The notes beneath the pieces are model-generated. The model saw only the letters and a program-made list of their open reading frames with translations, made no database searches and had not been told where the DNA came from. Both the position numbers and the translations under genes were made by a program. DNA of 64,000 nucleotides from Pseudoduganella namucuonensis (GTDB taxonomy: Bacteria > Pseudomonadota > Gammaproteobacteria > Burkholderiales > Burkholderiaceae_D). This document shows positions 43,958-54,320 of the stretch, one piece after another. The DNA is taken from positions 62,001-126,000 of the forward strand of contig NZ_FPBO01000008.1 of NCBI RefSeq assembly GCF_900116645.1, in the 5' to 3' direction. The number at the start of each line of letters is the position of its first letter. Position 1 is the stretch's first letter.

Positions 43958-43978
43958 ATACGCCTACAGTTGGCCGCT
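43943..43978. terminator. Hairpin between convergent DUF805 and DUF58 genes
   Basis: AGCGGCCGGCTGT (43943-43955) and ACAGTTGGCCGCT (43966-43978) pair with two mismatches, and TTTCCTT follows on the plus strand. It overlaps both gene ends. Confidence 0.6.
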
Positions 43979-45264
43979 TTCCTTGATGTCCAGGTATCGA
44001 TTGATCAGCGAGGCGCTCAGCTGCTCGGGCGGGACGTCGATCAGTCCCGAGGCGCGCAGGCCGAGGCGCTGGATCGCCTCGCGCCGCTGCAGCAGGTAGT
44101 GGAGGGCGGCGGACTGGCGCAGCGCGCCGGCGAAGTCCGCGGCGTCGGCCGCCGCCGCGCGGTCCAGCGCGCGCTCGCGCAGGCTGGCGCACAGCACCAT
44201 GTGGCGCGATCCCAGCAGCTCGCAGGCGCGGCGCATGGCCAGGTCGTCCTCGTCGCGCAGGTTGGTGATCAAGACCACGAAGGCGCGCTTGCCCAGCTTC
44301 CGCATCAGCGCGCCCGCCGCCTGCGTGTAGTCGGGCGCCGCCTCCCCCGGCTGCAGGTCGTAGACGCCCGCCAGCAGGTGGTCGAAACCGGCGCGGCCCT
44401 TGTGCGGCGCCAGCCAGCGCGGCTCGCCGCCGAAACTCATCAAGCCCACCGCGTCGCCCTGTTTCTGCGCCACGAAGCCCAGCGTCAGCACGGCCTGCAG
44501 CGCGTGGTCGAAGTGGCTGGCGCCGTCGTCGCGCGCCAGCATGCGGCGGCCGCAGTCGAGCAGGAACACCACCTGCTGGTCGCGCTCCTCCTGGTATTCG
44601 CGGCTGATCGGCTTGCGCTGGCGCGCGGTCGCCTTCCAGTCGATCGAACGCAGGCTGTCGCCCTGGCGGTATTCGCGCAGCTGGCGGAAGTCCGTGCCTT
44701 CGCCGCGGCGGCGCTTGCGGATCGCGCCGGCGGCGGGCGCGCGGCGGTCGGTCGCCATCAGCGTCTGCCCCAGCATGCGGGAGAAGTCGGGGAACACCTT
44801 CACGTTCTGCCCGGGACCGAGGCGGTGGCCGCGCAGCCACAGGCCCAGCGGCGTCGCCACGCGCAGGTGCGGCGCGCCGAAGACGTCGTCGCCGCGACGG
44901 GTCGGCCGCACGCGGTAGCCTTGCGCCCGCCATTCGCCGGGCGGGATGTCGGCCGCGCAGGGCAGGCCCTCCATGTCCCAGGCGGCCGGGTAGTCGTCGA
45001 AGATCTCCAGCCGGACGGGCAGGGCGCCGGCGTTGCGCACCGTGAGCGTGACGGTGTGCCACTGGTCCACCGGCAGCACGCCCGGCAACTGGCGTTCGAC
45101 CCGCAGCGGCGGCGCGCGCCAGCCGCGCCAGGCGTCGGCGCAGGCGGCCAGCAGCAGCGCGCCGCCAGCGGCCCAGTACAGCGGCGCCAGCGCCGGCAGC
45201 AGGCTGGCCGCCAGGCCGCACGCGACCCAGCCCAGCACCCACCGCAGCAGCTTGCTCGAAGGCG

Positions 45265-45268
<4 letters not shown>
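43964..45268 (-). CDS. DUF58 domain protein of the MoxR operon
   Basis: A 434-residue protein with two N-terminal membrane helices (about 8-50) and a DUF58 region beginning near 195 with GTDFRQLREYRQGDSLRSIDWKATARQRKPISREYQEER. A von Willebrand factor A-like fold follows (VVFLLDCGRRM as the metal-site strand). Such proteins pair with MoxR ATPases, probably as the partner that the ATPase remodels. It begins inside the MoxR stop codon (ATGA), the last gene of the operon. Confidence 0.88.
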
Positions 45269-46288
<1,020 letters not shown>

Positions 46289-46302
<14 letters not shown>

Positions 46303-47611
46303 ATCGCTTCCTGATGTGTTGAAGTGTCTGGATCTGGCGCGTGAAGGCGGCCGCTTGCGCGGCGGCGGGACCGAACAGCGCCTCGCGCAGCGCGATCTCC
46401 TCCAGTCCGCACAGGCGCGCCAGGCGCGCCGCTTTCTCCGCGTCGCCCAACCGCTCCAGCTCGGGCGCGCGGCGGCGCAGCAGCGCCAGGGTTTCCTGGC
46501 GCGCCGCCGCCAGCAGCACCTCGCGTCCGCCCCGCGCGCGCCACAGCCAGTTGCCGCTGGCCTCGATATGCTCCAGCAGCGCGCGGCGCTCGGTGGCCGG
46601 TTCCGGCAGCAGCGGGCCGTGGCGGCGCGCGGCGCGCCACCAGGCCAGCGACAGCAGCACCGCCAGCGCGCCCAGGAAGAGGTGGGCCGCCCGCCACAGC
46701 GCGGCATACCAGGGCACGGCGCTCAGGTCGCGCACGATCAGCACCCGCGGCGCGCGCGGGTTCAGCGCGGCCAGGCCGAGCAGCAGCTCCGCGTGGTCGC
46801 GGCGGCCCAGCCGGTAGTTGTTGAAGTAGTTATCGGACAGCAGCACCAGGTGGCCCTTGCCCTCGGCGTGGACGCGCACCGCCATGCCGTCCACGTCGCT
46901 CCACAGCGCTTGCCGCGCCTTCGGCCCGGACGTCAGCACCTCGCCGCCGGTTTCCAGCGTCAACGGATAGGCGCCGCCCGGCAGCGTGACGCAGGTGAGC
47001 TGGCGCGGCCCCTGGCTGTCCACCGGGATGGCGGCGGGCGCGTCCCCGTCCTCGTCCTGGTCTTCTTCCTGGTCCTCTTCCTCGGGCGGCAGCGGCGGCA
47101 TGGCGTCCGTCTCGCAGCCGGCGCGCAGCTTGCTGCGGTAGCTCAGCGACACGCCCAGGTGCGCGCCGATCGGGTCGGGCTCGGCCAGCTGGCGCAAGGG
47201 ATTGCGTCCGCCGGTCGCGCGCTGTGGCGGCTCGCCCACCGGCACCGGCAGGCCGCGCAGGCCGGGCAGGCCCGACCAGTGCGGCTGCGCCAGCAGCGTG
47301 TTGCCGCGCGCGACCCAGGCCAGCAACTGGGCCGCCTGCGCGTCGTTCATCTGTCCCGTGTTGTCGGCCAGGACCAGCATGCCGTCCGGGATGGCCCGCA
47401 GGTCCACGTCGCCCAGCTGCTTGTACGCCAGCACCTTGCGCCCATGCCGCTCCAGCAGGCGGCTGGCGGCCAGCATGGGATTGCTGACCGACTCGGGATG
47501 GATGCGCTGCGCCGGCCGCCACACGCGCTCCATCAGGTCCAGCCACAGCCAGGAGCCGGCCGCCGCCAGCGCCGCGCAGGCCAGCGCGATCGCCACGCCG
47601 CGCCGGCTCAC
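46289..47611 (-). CDS. DUF4350 membrane protein
   Basis: A 440-residue protein with one N-terminal membrane helix (ALACAALAAAGSWLWLDLM), a periplasmic DUF4350 region (PESVSNPMLAASRLLERHGRKVLAYKQLGDVDLRAIPDGMLVLAD to about residue 315) and a second helix (about 330-350). The rest is a cytoplasmic helical tail. An acidic run (EEEDQEEDQDEDGD, about 175-190) is striking. The GTG at 47611 overlaps the upstream stop (GTGA). The gene is standard in SpoIIM-MoxR operons; its role is unknown. Confidence 0.85.
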
Positions 47612-49206
47612 GCCGCGCTCCCGGCGCCGCGGGGGAACTGGGCGTCCCACGCGGCGCAGGCGGCATGGACGGCGTCCGCCGACGGCCAGCGGCCGCCGTA
47701 GGCGCCGTTCAGCCACAACGTGGTGGCGGTGTCGGCCACCCCGCAGCGCGCCTCGGAGAGCTCGCCGCGTTGCGCCGCCCGCCGCGCCAGGCGCAGGCAA
47801 TCGCCCTCGGTCGCGCCTTGCGCCAGTTGCAGGCCGTGGCGCTGCACCAGCCGCGACAAGGTGGCGCGGTAAAGCAGGGCCAGCGCGGCGCGGCGCTCGC
47901 CGCGGTCCCACTGCGCGCGGACGGTGCCGGTGACATCGTCCGGCAGGCTCTCGGCGCGGATGTCCAGGCCGCCGATCTCGGTCGCCAACGCGGGCGCGGG
48001 CGGCGGCAGCAGCCAGCGCAGCTTGTCCCGGTAGCGGTACAGCATCCAGGCCGCCACGGCGACGGCGCCGGCGATCAGCAGCCACTTCGCCACCAGGGCC
48101 GCGAGGGCGAGGTTGGGCATGCTGCCCGGTTTGGCGGGCTGGCGGGGCTTGCCGGGCTCCTTGAATTCCCAGCTCTGTTCGCACACGTAGCCGCGCAGTT
48201 CCTCGCTGTCGTACAGCTGTTCCAGTTCCTTGTGCAGCGCGGCCTGCGCGGCGTCGTGCGGCGGGCCCAGTTGGTTCAGCGGGCGATGCACCAGCTTCTC
48301 GCCCTCGCAGCGCGGCGTGTTCGGCGACACCGCCACCGCCGCCGCCGACGACGACGATGCCGCGGCCGGCAGGAGCGACAGCAGCGCGCCCAGCACCGCG
48401 GTCGCGGCCAGCAGCGCGGGCAGCGCGCGGCCGGCCTGCGCCGCGTCGCGCCGCGCGGCGGGCGGCTCGATCTGCCGCAGCGTCAATTCGATGTCCCAGG
48501 CCTCCAGCGTGGCGCGGCGGTTCAGGTACAGGGTGAAGCAGCAGGCCGCGTAGATCGGGCCGATGATGGCGCCGCTCGCGCACAGCAGGGTCACCGGCAG
48601 CAGCGACAGCAGCGTGCGGTCGCCGCCGCGGCCGATGAAGGCGAACAGCTCGAACTGGTTCTCGCTGGCGAAGGAGCCGATGAAGGCGACCAGCCCGAAC
48701 TGCAGCACCGCCTCGAAATGGGCGCAGGCCAGGCCGAAGCCGTAGGCGGCGCGGCCGGTGCCGTTGCGGCCGATGACGGCGCGCCGCGCGTCGGCCGCCG
48801 CGCCGCGCGCGTTCTCCAGCTGCCACACGGGCTGGTACAGGCCGCGTCCCGCCATGAAGGGGCGCCACCACGTCAGCATGCGCAGCCAGCCGCCGCCCAG
48901 CTGCCCGGGCCACGCGCGCAGCGCCTGGCGCCACGTCACGTGTTCGCCGAACACCTGGCGCGACATCACATACAGCGGCGCGCGCTCGAGCAGGGGCCGC
49001 AGCCACCATGGCAGCAGCATCCACAGGAAGGCGTGCCCGGGCATGGCCAGCGTCAGCGCCGCCGCGACGGCGCACAGCGGCAGCCACAGCGCCAGCCAAC
49101 TGGCGTAGACCGTGCCGGCGCGCGCGTGCAGCAGCGCGAAGCCCAGGTCCAGCGCCTGCCGCGCGGGGCGCGGGCGCAGCGCGATCCGCAGGTGCTCAAG
49201 CCGCAT
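47608..49206 (-). CDS. DUF4129 multi-pass membrane protein
   Basis: A 532-residue inner-membrane protein with about five to six helices in the first 300 residues, a periplasmic loop with an Ala/Ser run, another helix near 375-395, and a C-terminal soluble DUF4129 region (RRAALALLYRATLSRLVQRHGLQLAQGATEGDCLRLARR). This is the transglutaminase-partner-like domain often found with MoxR and DUF58 genes. Overlaps by 11 bases with the SpoIIM gene and by four with DUF4350. Confidence 0.83.
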   Translation of the reverse strand: MRLEHLRIALRPRPARQALDLGFALLHARAGTVYASWLALWLPLCAVAAALTLAMPGHAFLWMLLPWWLRPLLERAPLYVMSRQVFGEHVTWRQALRAWPGQLGGGWLRMLTWWRPFMAGRGLYQPVWQLENARGAAADARRAVIGRNGTGRAAYGFGLACAHFEAVLQFGLVAFIGSFASENQFELFAFIGRGGDRTLLSLLPVTLLCASGAIIGPIYAACCFTLYLNRRATLEAWDIELTLRQIEPPAARRDAAQAGRALPALLAATAVLGALLSLLPAAASSSSAAAVAVSPNTPRCEGEKLVHRPLNQLGPPHDAAQAALHKELEQLYDSEELRGYVCEQSWEFKEPGKPRQPAKPGSMPNLALAALVAKWLLIAGAVAVAAWMLYRYRDKLRWLLPPPAPALATEIGGLDIRAESLPDDVTGTVRAQWDRGERRAALALLYRATLSRLVQRHGLQLAQGATEGDCLRLARRAAQRGELSEARCGVADTATTLWLNGAYGGRWPSADAVHAACAAWDAQFPRGAGSAA

Positions 49207-50161
49207 CGGACGCTCCGCGCGGCGCGCGCCCGGCCAACAGCAGGAAGGCGATCACCAGCGCCCAGCACGCGCCGCCCACGGCGTACTTGACGCCGGGCGC
49301 GATGGCCGTGCTGGCCGACCAGAAGGCCTCGACGAAGGCCGCCAGCACCGTCAGCAGGGCGGCGCCCACGATCACCGGGAACATGGCCTGGCTGGCCGCG
49401 AACAGCGCGTGGCGCCGGCTCAGGCGGCCCGGCGCCAGCAGGGCCAGGCCCAGGCGCATGCCGGCCATGCCGGACAGCACCAGGCCCGTGATCTCGAAGC
49501 TGGCGTGGGTCACCACGAAGGACCAGAAGTTCTGGCGCGTGGCCGGGTCCATGCTCAGCCAGCTGGCGATGACGCCGCCGTGCAGGCCGTTGAAGGTCAG
49601 GCTGAGCAGGGCCGGCAGGCCGGCGAACAGGCCCGCCGCGAAGGTGCGGAAGCCGATCGACACATTGTTCCAGATGTAGTGGCCGAACATCAGCATGTCG
49701 CCCTCGCTGCCGCCGCGCCCCATGCGGATGTTGCCGGGGCTGTACATGCGGCGGTACTGGTCCAGCTGATGCGGATCGATGAAGCTGTAGGCCGATTGCG
49801 GATGGCGCCATACCAGCAGCCCCAGCACGATGGCCACGCCCCAGAACGCCAGCGACGCGGCCAGGAAGAGCCGCCACTCGGCGCGCACGCGGCGCGGGAA
49901 ATCCACCAGCATCCAGCGCGTCAGCGCGCGCGGGCGCTCGGCCACCGCGCCGTACAGGCGCAGATGGCACTCGGCCGCCATCGCGTGCAGATAGTCGGTC
50001 AAGGCCGGGGAATAGCCGCGCTGCCCGGCCAGCGCCTGGCACTGCGCCAGGCGGCGGTACAACTCGGGCAGGGCGGCCGGCCGCTCGGAGCGGTTCTCCA
50101 GGATGGCCGCGATGTCCTCCCACAGCGCCGCGTGTTCCAGCTCGAATCGCTGCTGCTTCAT
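49196..50161 (-). CDS. SpoIIM (stage II sporulation protein M-like) membrane protein
   Basis: A 321-residue membrane protein. The cytoplasmic N-terminus (about 1-95) is followed by five or six helices, with FGHYIWNNVSIGFRTFAAGLFAGLPALLSLTFNGLHGG and HASFEITGLVLSGMAGMRLG as the SpoIIM signature, including the conserved His-Glu pair. The family name comes from Bacillus, but this type is common in non-sporulating proteobacteria as part of MoxR operons. It starts within the RDD stop (ATGA). Confidence 0.87.
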   Translation of the reverse strand: MKQQRFELEHAALWEDIAAILENRSERPAALPELYRRLAQCQALAGQRGYSPALTDYLHAMAAECHLRLYGAVAERPRALTRWMLVDFPRRVRAEWRLFLAASLAFWGVAIVLGLLVWRHPQSAYSFIDPHQLDQYRRMYSPGNIRMGRGGSEGDMLMFGHYIWNNVSIGFRTFAAGLFAGLPALLSLTFNGLHGGVIASWLSMDPATRQNFWSFVVTHASFEITGLVLSGMAGMRLGLALLAPGRLSRRHALFAASQAMFPVIVGAALLTVLAAFVEAFWSASTAIAPGVKYAVGGACWALVIAFLLLAGRAPRGASDAA

Positions 50162-50838
50162 TGCCGCAACCCCGCCGCGTAGGCGCGCAGCCGTTCCAGC
50201 GACGGCTCGCCGCGCAGGCCCGTCAAGGGTTCGGCGATATCGCCCAGCTCCACCAGGCGCGCGCGCGGCAGCTCGTGCTCGCGCTCGAACAGGTCCGCCA
50301 GCGCGCGCTGCTGCTCGGGCGGCAGCGGAAACGGCAGCGGCGCGGGCGGGACCGGCACGGCGCCGGGGCGGGCGGCGGGCGGCGCCGGGCGCTTGTCGCG
50401 GTACACCACCAGGGTGCCGGCCACGATGTCGCCGAGGCGCCGGAAATGGGAATCGAACAGCATGGACAGCAGGCCGGCCGCGTACATCAGCGGCAGGAAA
50501 TCGGCTACCAGCAACAGGTTGCGCAGCACGGACTCGCGCCAGCCCACGGGCAGGCCGTTGGCGCGGCGCACCTCCAGCCCCATCACGCGCTTGCCCACCG
50601 TTTGCCCGCGAAAATACACCTCGCAAAGGATGGGATAGCCCCAATAGCTGAGGAACAGCAGCAGCGCGTACAGGCCCTTGCCCAGTCTGCCGGGCAGCAC
50701 GAAGGAAAGCAGCAGCATGAAGGCCAGCCAGAGGCCCAGGTCGATGGCCCAGGCCCACGCGCGCGGAGCGGGTCCGGCCGGCGTCAGCAGCAGCCGGATG
50801 CCCTCCGGAGTGGTCAGCGATAAACGGCCATCGATCAA
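50158..50838 (-). CDS. RDD family membrane protein, first gene of the MoxR operon
   Basis: A 226-residue protein with an RDD domain (about 20-155). The first helix contains AWAWAIDLGLWLAFMLLLSFVL (the RDD Arg and Asp appear as R26 and D33). It continues with GQTVGKRVMGLEVRRANG and ends FRRLGDIVAGTLVVYRD. The rest is a Pro-rich linker and a helical tail. The only plausible start is TTG at 50838: a stop codon lies shortly upstream in frame and no ATG or GTG is available. The sequence upstream on this strand is A/T-rich, fitting a promoter at about 50850-50900. Confidence 0.85.
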   Translation of the reverse strand: MIDGRLSLTTPEGIRLLLTPAGPAPRAWAWAIDLGLWLAFMLLLSFVLPGRLGKGLYALLLFLSYWGYPILCEVYFRGQTVGKRVMGLEVRRANGLPVGWRESVLRNLLLVADFLPLMYAAGLLSMLFDSHFRRLGDIVAGTLVVYRDKRPAPPAARPGAVPVPPAPLPFPLPPEQQRALADLFEREHELPRARLVELGDIAEPLTGLRGEPSLERLRAYAAGLRQ

Positions 50839-50919
50839 GAAAGCATCCGCGTCGTAAGGATCAGGGATTTAATTGTATCCAAGTAACACTTAAATAAAAA
50901 GCAAAAACACCCGTCCCCC

Positions 50920-51076
50920 CGAAAATAGCCCAGGGCGTATTTATCCACGCGGAAAAAATGGCCCTGGGCCGGATCGCGGGGGAATCGGGCGCCGGGGCGC
51001 ATGCCGCCGTCCGCGCGGCGAAAATGGCCCTGGGCGCTTTTTGCCGCGGGGGAATAAGCGCCCTGGGCTATTTTCG
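50920..51076. repeat. Composite GCCCTGGGC palindromic repeat (copy 2)
   Basis: Terminal arms CGAAAATAGCCCAGGGCG (50920-50937) and its exact complement (51059-51076) enclose 121 bases. Inside are two more copies of AAAATGGCCCTGGG (near 50956 and 51020), giving nested hairpins. The core recurs at 6371-6525 and 56230-56293. It occupies much of the 392-base gap between the MoxR operon and the PEP-CTERM gene; the rest is the A/T-rich RDD promoter region and the sigma-54 site. Confidence 0.88.
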
Positions 51077-51152
51077 GCGGTGGTGTCGGTTTTCTTTACA
51101 CCGGCGGCATTGTGGAAATGATAAGTATTTGATTTGGATCAAAATCGTGGTA

Positions 51153-51170
51153 TTGGCACTAATCTTGCTA
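51153..51170 (+). promoter_or_regulatory. Sigma-54 (-24/-12) promoter of the nidogen-like PEP-CTERM gene
   Basis: TTGGCACTAATCTTGCTA has GG at 51155-51156 and GC at 51167-51168, ten bases apart, with TTGGCAC and TTGCT intact. Expected start near 51180, 50 bases before the ATG at 51231. Sequence downstream is A/T-rich and includes AAGGGTGACT before the start. Confidence 0.85.
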
Positions 51171-51230
51171 ATATCATCACTTTGTAACAGTTTCCAAACA
51201 AAAAGTTTCACATTTCCACTAAGGGTGACT

Positions 51231-52436
51231 ATGAAGAAAGTAAATTTCCTGTTGGCGGGTTTGCTGGTGAGCGCCAGCTTCCTGCAGTCGGCCGGCGCGG
51301 CGCCGTTGCGCAGCGGTTTCGGCGGCGTGGCCGGCTACGGCGAACTGACCCAGCCTGCCAACGACGACGGCTCGTCCAACCAGCTGAACCTGCCTTTCGC
51401 GCTGAACTTCTTCGGCCATAACTACGACAAGTTCTTCGTCAACAACAACGGCAACGTGTCGTTCAACGCCGCGCTGTCGACGTTCACGCCCAGCCCGTTC
51501 CCGATCGCCAACCAGCCCATCATCGCGCCGTTCTGGGCCGACGTGGACACCCGCGGCACGGGCGCCGTCTACACCGCGGCGCCGGACGCCAACACGGTGG
51601 TGGTGACGTGGAACAACGTCGGCTACTACAACACCCACAGCGACAAGCTCAACGATTTCCAGATGACGCTGTTCAACCGCGCCGACACCGGCGCCGGCAA
51701 CTTCGACGTCGAATTCCGCTACAACAAGCTGGAGTGGACCACCGGCGACGCCAGCAGCGGCGTGGCCGGCCTGGGCGGCAAACCGGCGCAGGCCGGCTAC
51801 GACGCCGGCGACCAGAACCACTTCTTCACGCTGCCCGGCTCGCTGACCGGCGACATCCTGGACCTGGTCAACACCAGCAATGTCAGCGAGACCACGCCCG
51901 GCGTGTGGACCATGGCGATCCGCAACGGCGCCCTGTCCGACGGCTCCAGCGCCGCCGCGCCGCTGATGCCCACCATCGTCACCGACGCCGGCTACCAGTT
52001 CAACTTCAACATCAACCTGAACCAGCGCATCTTCATCGATCCGGTGGTGGCGGTCGGCTATGAATACCGCGTCAACTCCGGCCCCAACATCACCAGCGCG
52101 CTGCTGCCGGTGGTCGCCGGCGACACCGACGGCTACGAGATCCGCTCGCTGGACGACATCCTGCTGGGCATCGTACTGCCGGGCGACATCTTCGACTTCG
52201 GCCCGGCCGGCGTGAACGGCTTCCGCCTGACCGACATCGAGGCCGCCGCCGGCCTGGATCCGAACAATCCGACCGCCTTCGTCACCGGCCTGACCTTCGC
52301 CGGTCCCGGCACGGTCGACATGACCCAGCTGCCGCTGACCCAGGACGTGCCCGAGCCGGCCTCGCTGGCGCTGATGCTGCTGGGCGCCACCGCGCTGGGC
52401 TTGACGCGCCGCAAGCGCCAGGCGGGCCGTCCGTGA
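51231..52436 (+). CDS. Nidogen-like PEP-CTERM exported protein
   Basis: A 401-residue surface or matrix protein. Signal peptide about 1-23 (SAGA). A NIDO-type domain covers about 45-225: LPFALNFFGHNYDKFFVNNNGNVSFNAALSTF, FWADVDTRGTGAVYT and FQMTLFNRADTGAGNFDVEFRYNKLEW. The C-terminus is a PEP-CTERM signal: VPEPASLALMLLGATALGL followed by TRRKRQ. Such tails are cut by an exosortase, none of which is in the window. ATG at 51231 is chosen since the signal starts there and the sigma-54 promoter lies upstream. Its stop overlaps the next gene's start. Confidence 0.9.
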   Translation: MKKVNFLLAGLLVSASFLQSAGAAPLRSGFGGVAGYGELTQPANDDGSSNQLNLPFALNFFGHNYDKFFVNNNGNVSFNAALSTFTPSPFPIANQPIIAPFWADVDTRGTGAVYTAAPDANTVVVTWNNVGYYNTHSDKLNDFQMTLFNRADTGAGNFDVEFRYNKLEWTTGDASSGVAGLGGKPAQAGYDAGDQNHFFTLPGSLTGDILDLVNTSNVSETTPGVWTMAIRNGALSDGSSAAAPLMPTIVTDAGYQFNFNINLNQRIFIDPVVAVGYEYRVNSGPNITSALLPVVAGDTDGYEIRSLDDILLGIVLPGDIFDFGPAGVNGFRLTDIEAAAGLDPNNPTAFVTGLTFAGPGTVDMTQLPLTQDVPEPASLALMLLGATALGLTRRKRQAGRP

Positions 52437-53152
52437 AGGTGACGGCGAGGTTCGCCCCGGCCACGCCGCTGGCCGGTTCCGGCCGCGCGCTGCTGCTGGT
52501 GCTGGCGTTGGCGGCCGCCGCCGGCCTGGCCGACGCCAGCGCCGCCGGCCAAGCCGGCCAAGCCGGCCAGTCCGGACAAGCCGCGCAAGCCGGCCAGGCC
52601 GCGCATGCCGCGCAGATCGGCCAGGCCGGCCAGGCTGGCAAGCTCGCGCTGGCCGAGAAGCCGCGCGTCACGCGCGAGGCGCGCTTCGATTCCTGGGGGC
52701 TGACCTGCGCCGTCTCGAAGAACGAAGCGGGCCAGCCGGAGGAGCGCTGCATGATCTCGCAGCTGGTCTACACCAACCCGCAAAAGGCGCGGGTGGTGCT
52801 GGGCGTCTCGGTCGACTACGGCGATTCGTCCAAGGTGCCGACCATGCGCGCGCGCTTCTCGCCGGCCGCCGTGCAAAAGGCCGGCATCGGCGTCAAGATC
52901 GACGCGCAGCCGGAGATGCGCCTGGCCATCAGCGACTGCAACGAGCAGCGCTGCGAGGCGGTGGGGCGCTTGTCGCCGGAGGTGCTGAAGCTGTGGCGCA
53001 ACGGCAAGATGGCGCAGCTCGCCTTCCTGCAGCAGGGCGGCAAGCAGATGCTGTTGCCGGTGTCGCTGACGGGGTTCGGCAACGCGCTGACGGCGCTGGG
53101 CCACTATCCGGCCGGCGGCGCCAAGGCGGGCGGCCCGGTGGCGGCGAAATAG
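52433..53152 (+). CDS. IalB-type exported protein with an Ala-Gly-Gln repeat
   Basis: A 239-residue protein. Signal sequence (ALLLVLALAAAAGLADASA, about 19-37) leads into a low-complexity run of about 33 residues built on AGQ units (AGQAGQAGQSGQAAQAGQ). The rest (about 75-225) matches the invasion-associated locus B family: FDSWGLTCAVSKNE...RCMISQLVY and AISDCNEQRCEAVGRLSPEVLKLWRNGKMAQLAFL, with two cysteine pairs. GTG start overlaps the PEP-CTERM stop (GTGA), so it shares the sigma-54 promoter. Periplasmic; role in this organism unknown. Confidence 0.83.
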   Translation: MKVTARFAPATPLAGSGRALLLVLALAAAAGLADASAAGQAGQAGQSGQAAQAGQAAHAAQIGQAGQAGKLALAEKPRVTREARFDSWGLTCAVSKNEAGQPEERCMISQLVYTNPQKARVVLGVSVDYGDSSKVPTMRARFSPAAVQKAGIGVKIDAQPEMRLAISDCNEQRCEAVGRLSPEVLKLWRNGKMAQLAFLQQGGKQMLLPVSLTGFGNALTALGHYPAGGAKAGGPVAAK

Positions 53153-53191
53153 GCTTGAAGCGTGGCCGCGCGGCCGCCGTTCGCGGACCTC

Positions 53192-53250
53192 AGAGGCTGG
53201 GAGTTTTTCTGGCGTGATGAGCGGGCATGATCGAAAGACTCCCAGCCTCT
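53192..53250. terminator. Thirteen-base inverted repeat between convergent genes
   Basis: AGAGGCTGGGAGT (53192-53204) and its exact complement (53238-53250) flank a 33-base centre with a TTTTT tract just after the left arm. It lies between the convergent IalB and serine hydrolase genes and reaches the first base of the hydrolase stop codon. A bidirectional terminator is the likeliest reading. Confidence 0.6.
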
Positions 53251-54248
53251 CAGTCCAGGATGGCGCCGGCCACGCGCTTGAGCAACTGGCTGCACTGCTG
53301 GCCGATCTCGGCCTTGTTGTAGTCGCCCGCCGTCATCACCACCACCAGGTCCAGCGACGGCACCAGGTACAGCCGCTGGCCGCCGTTGCCGAACGCGGCG
53401 TGCCAGGGGTGCTTGCCGCCCAGCGCCTCCACCTTGCCCAGCCACCAGTGGTAGCCGTACTGGCGCCCGTCGCCGGTGTCGATGTGGGCGCGGGTCGCTT
53501 GCGCCAGCCAGTCCGCCGGGACGATGGCGCGCCCCTGCCACTGGCCCTGCCGCAGCACCATGCGCCCCAGGCGCGCCAGGTCGGACGGCCGCATGTGCAG
53601 GCCCGAAAACGCCAGCGGCCGGCCGCGCAGGTCCTTGTCCCACACCCAGTCGGTGATGCCCATCGGTTCGAACAGTTGCGTACGCGCGAACTCGGGCAGC
53701 GTCACGCCGGTGTGGCGCGCCAGGAGCTGTCCCAGCACGGCGGTGCAGCCGGCGTTGTAGTTGAAGCGCATGCCCGGCGGCGACGCCAGCCGGTGGAAGA
53801 ACAGATAGGGCGCGGGCGCGCGCCAGTGCAGGCGCAGCTCGTCGTTCAGCGCGCTGGAGGCGTGCATCTCGTTCCAGGACAGGCCACAGGTCATGGTCAG
53901 CAAGTGGCGGATGGTGATCAGGCCGCGCCTGCGCTGCGCCAGCTTGCGCAATTCCGGGTACAGGCCGGCGACCGGCGTGTCCAGCCCCGGCAACAGGCCC
54001 TGGCCTTGCGCGATGCCCCACAGCAGGCCGGTGACGGTGCGGCTGACGGAGCGCATGTCGTGCCGTGTGTCGGCGTCGAAGGCCACGTCGCGCCGGAAAG
54101 GCGACCAGGGCGCGTGGTCGCGCCCGCGCTTGTAGGCCTCGGCCACCATGACGCCGCGCCGCTCCACCAGCAGGCTGTGGAAATTGGCCTTGTCGGCGGC
54201 GAAATCCCGCAGGACCTCGTCCAGCCGGGCTGGGTCGAACCCGTTCAT
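53250..54248 (-). CDS. Serine hydrolase of the beta-lactamase (class C-like) family, altered active site
   Basis: A 332-residue protein with the beta-lactamase-like fold and no signal peptide. At the SxxK position it reads S67-V-S-R70, so the general-base lysine is replaced by arginine. The tyrosine motif is YNAG in FNYNAGCTAVLG. The late GNGGQRLYLVP matches the KTG-like strand. Other family features are intact (TIRHLLTMTCGLSW, FARTQLFEPMGITDWVWD, SGLHMRPSDLARLGRMVL). Start at 54248 has CGAGGAG nine bases upstream. Activity as an esterase or peptidase is uncertain given the substitution. Confidence 0.85.
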   Translation of the reverse strand: MNGFDPARLDEVLRDFAADKANFHSLLVERRGVMVAEAYKRGRDHAPWSPFRRDVAFDADTRHDMRSVSRTVTGLLWGIAQGQGLLPGLDTPVAGLYPELRKLAQRRRGLITIRHLLTMTCGLSWNEMHASSALNDELRLHWRAPAPYLFFHRLASPPGMRFNYNAGCTAVLGQLLARHTGVTLPEFARTQLFEPMGITDWVWDKDLRGRPLAFSGLHMRPSDLARLGRMVLRQGQWQGRAIVPADWLAQATRAHIDTGDGRQYGYHWWLGKVEALGGKHPWHAAFGNGGQRLYLVPSLDLVVVMTAGDYNKAEIGQQCSQLLKRVAGAILD

Positions 54249-54320
54249 GCACCGCGCTCCTCGCTGACGCCGCTGGCTCGGGCGTCCAGGGTCGACGCTC
54301 AATGTATCAACGCAATTGCT

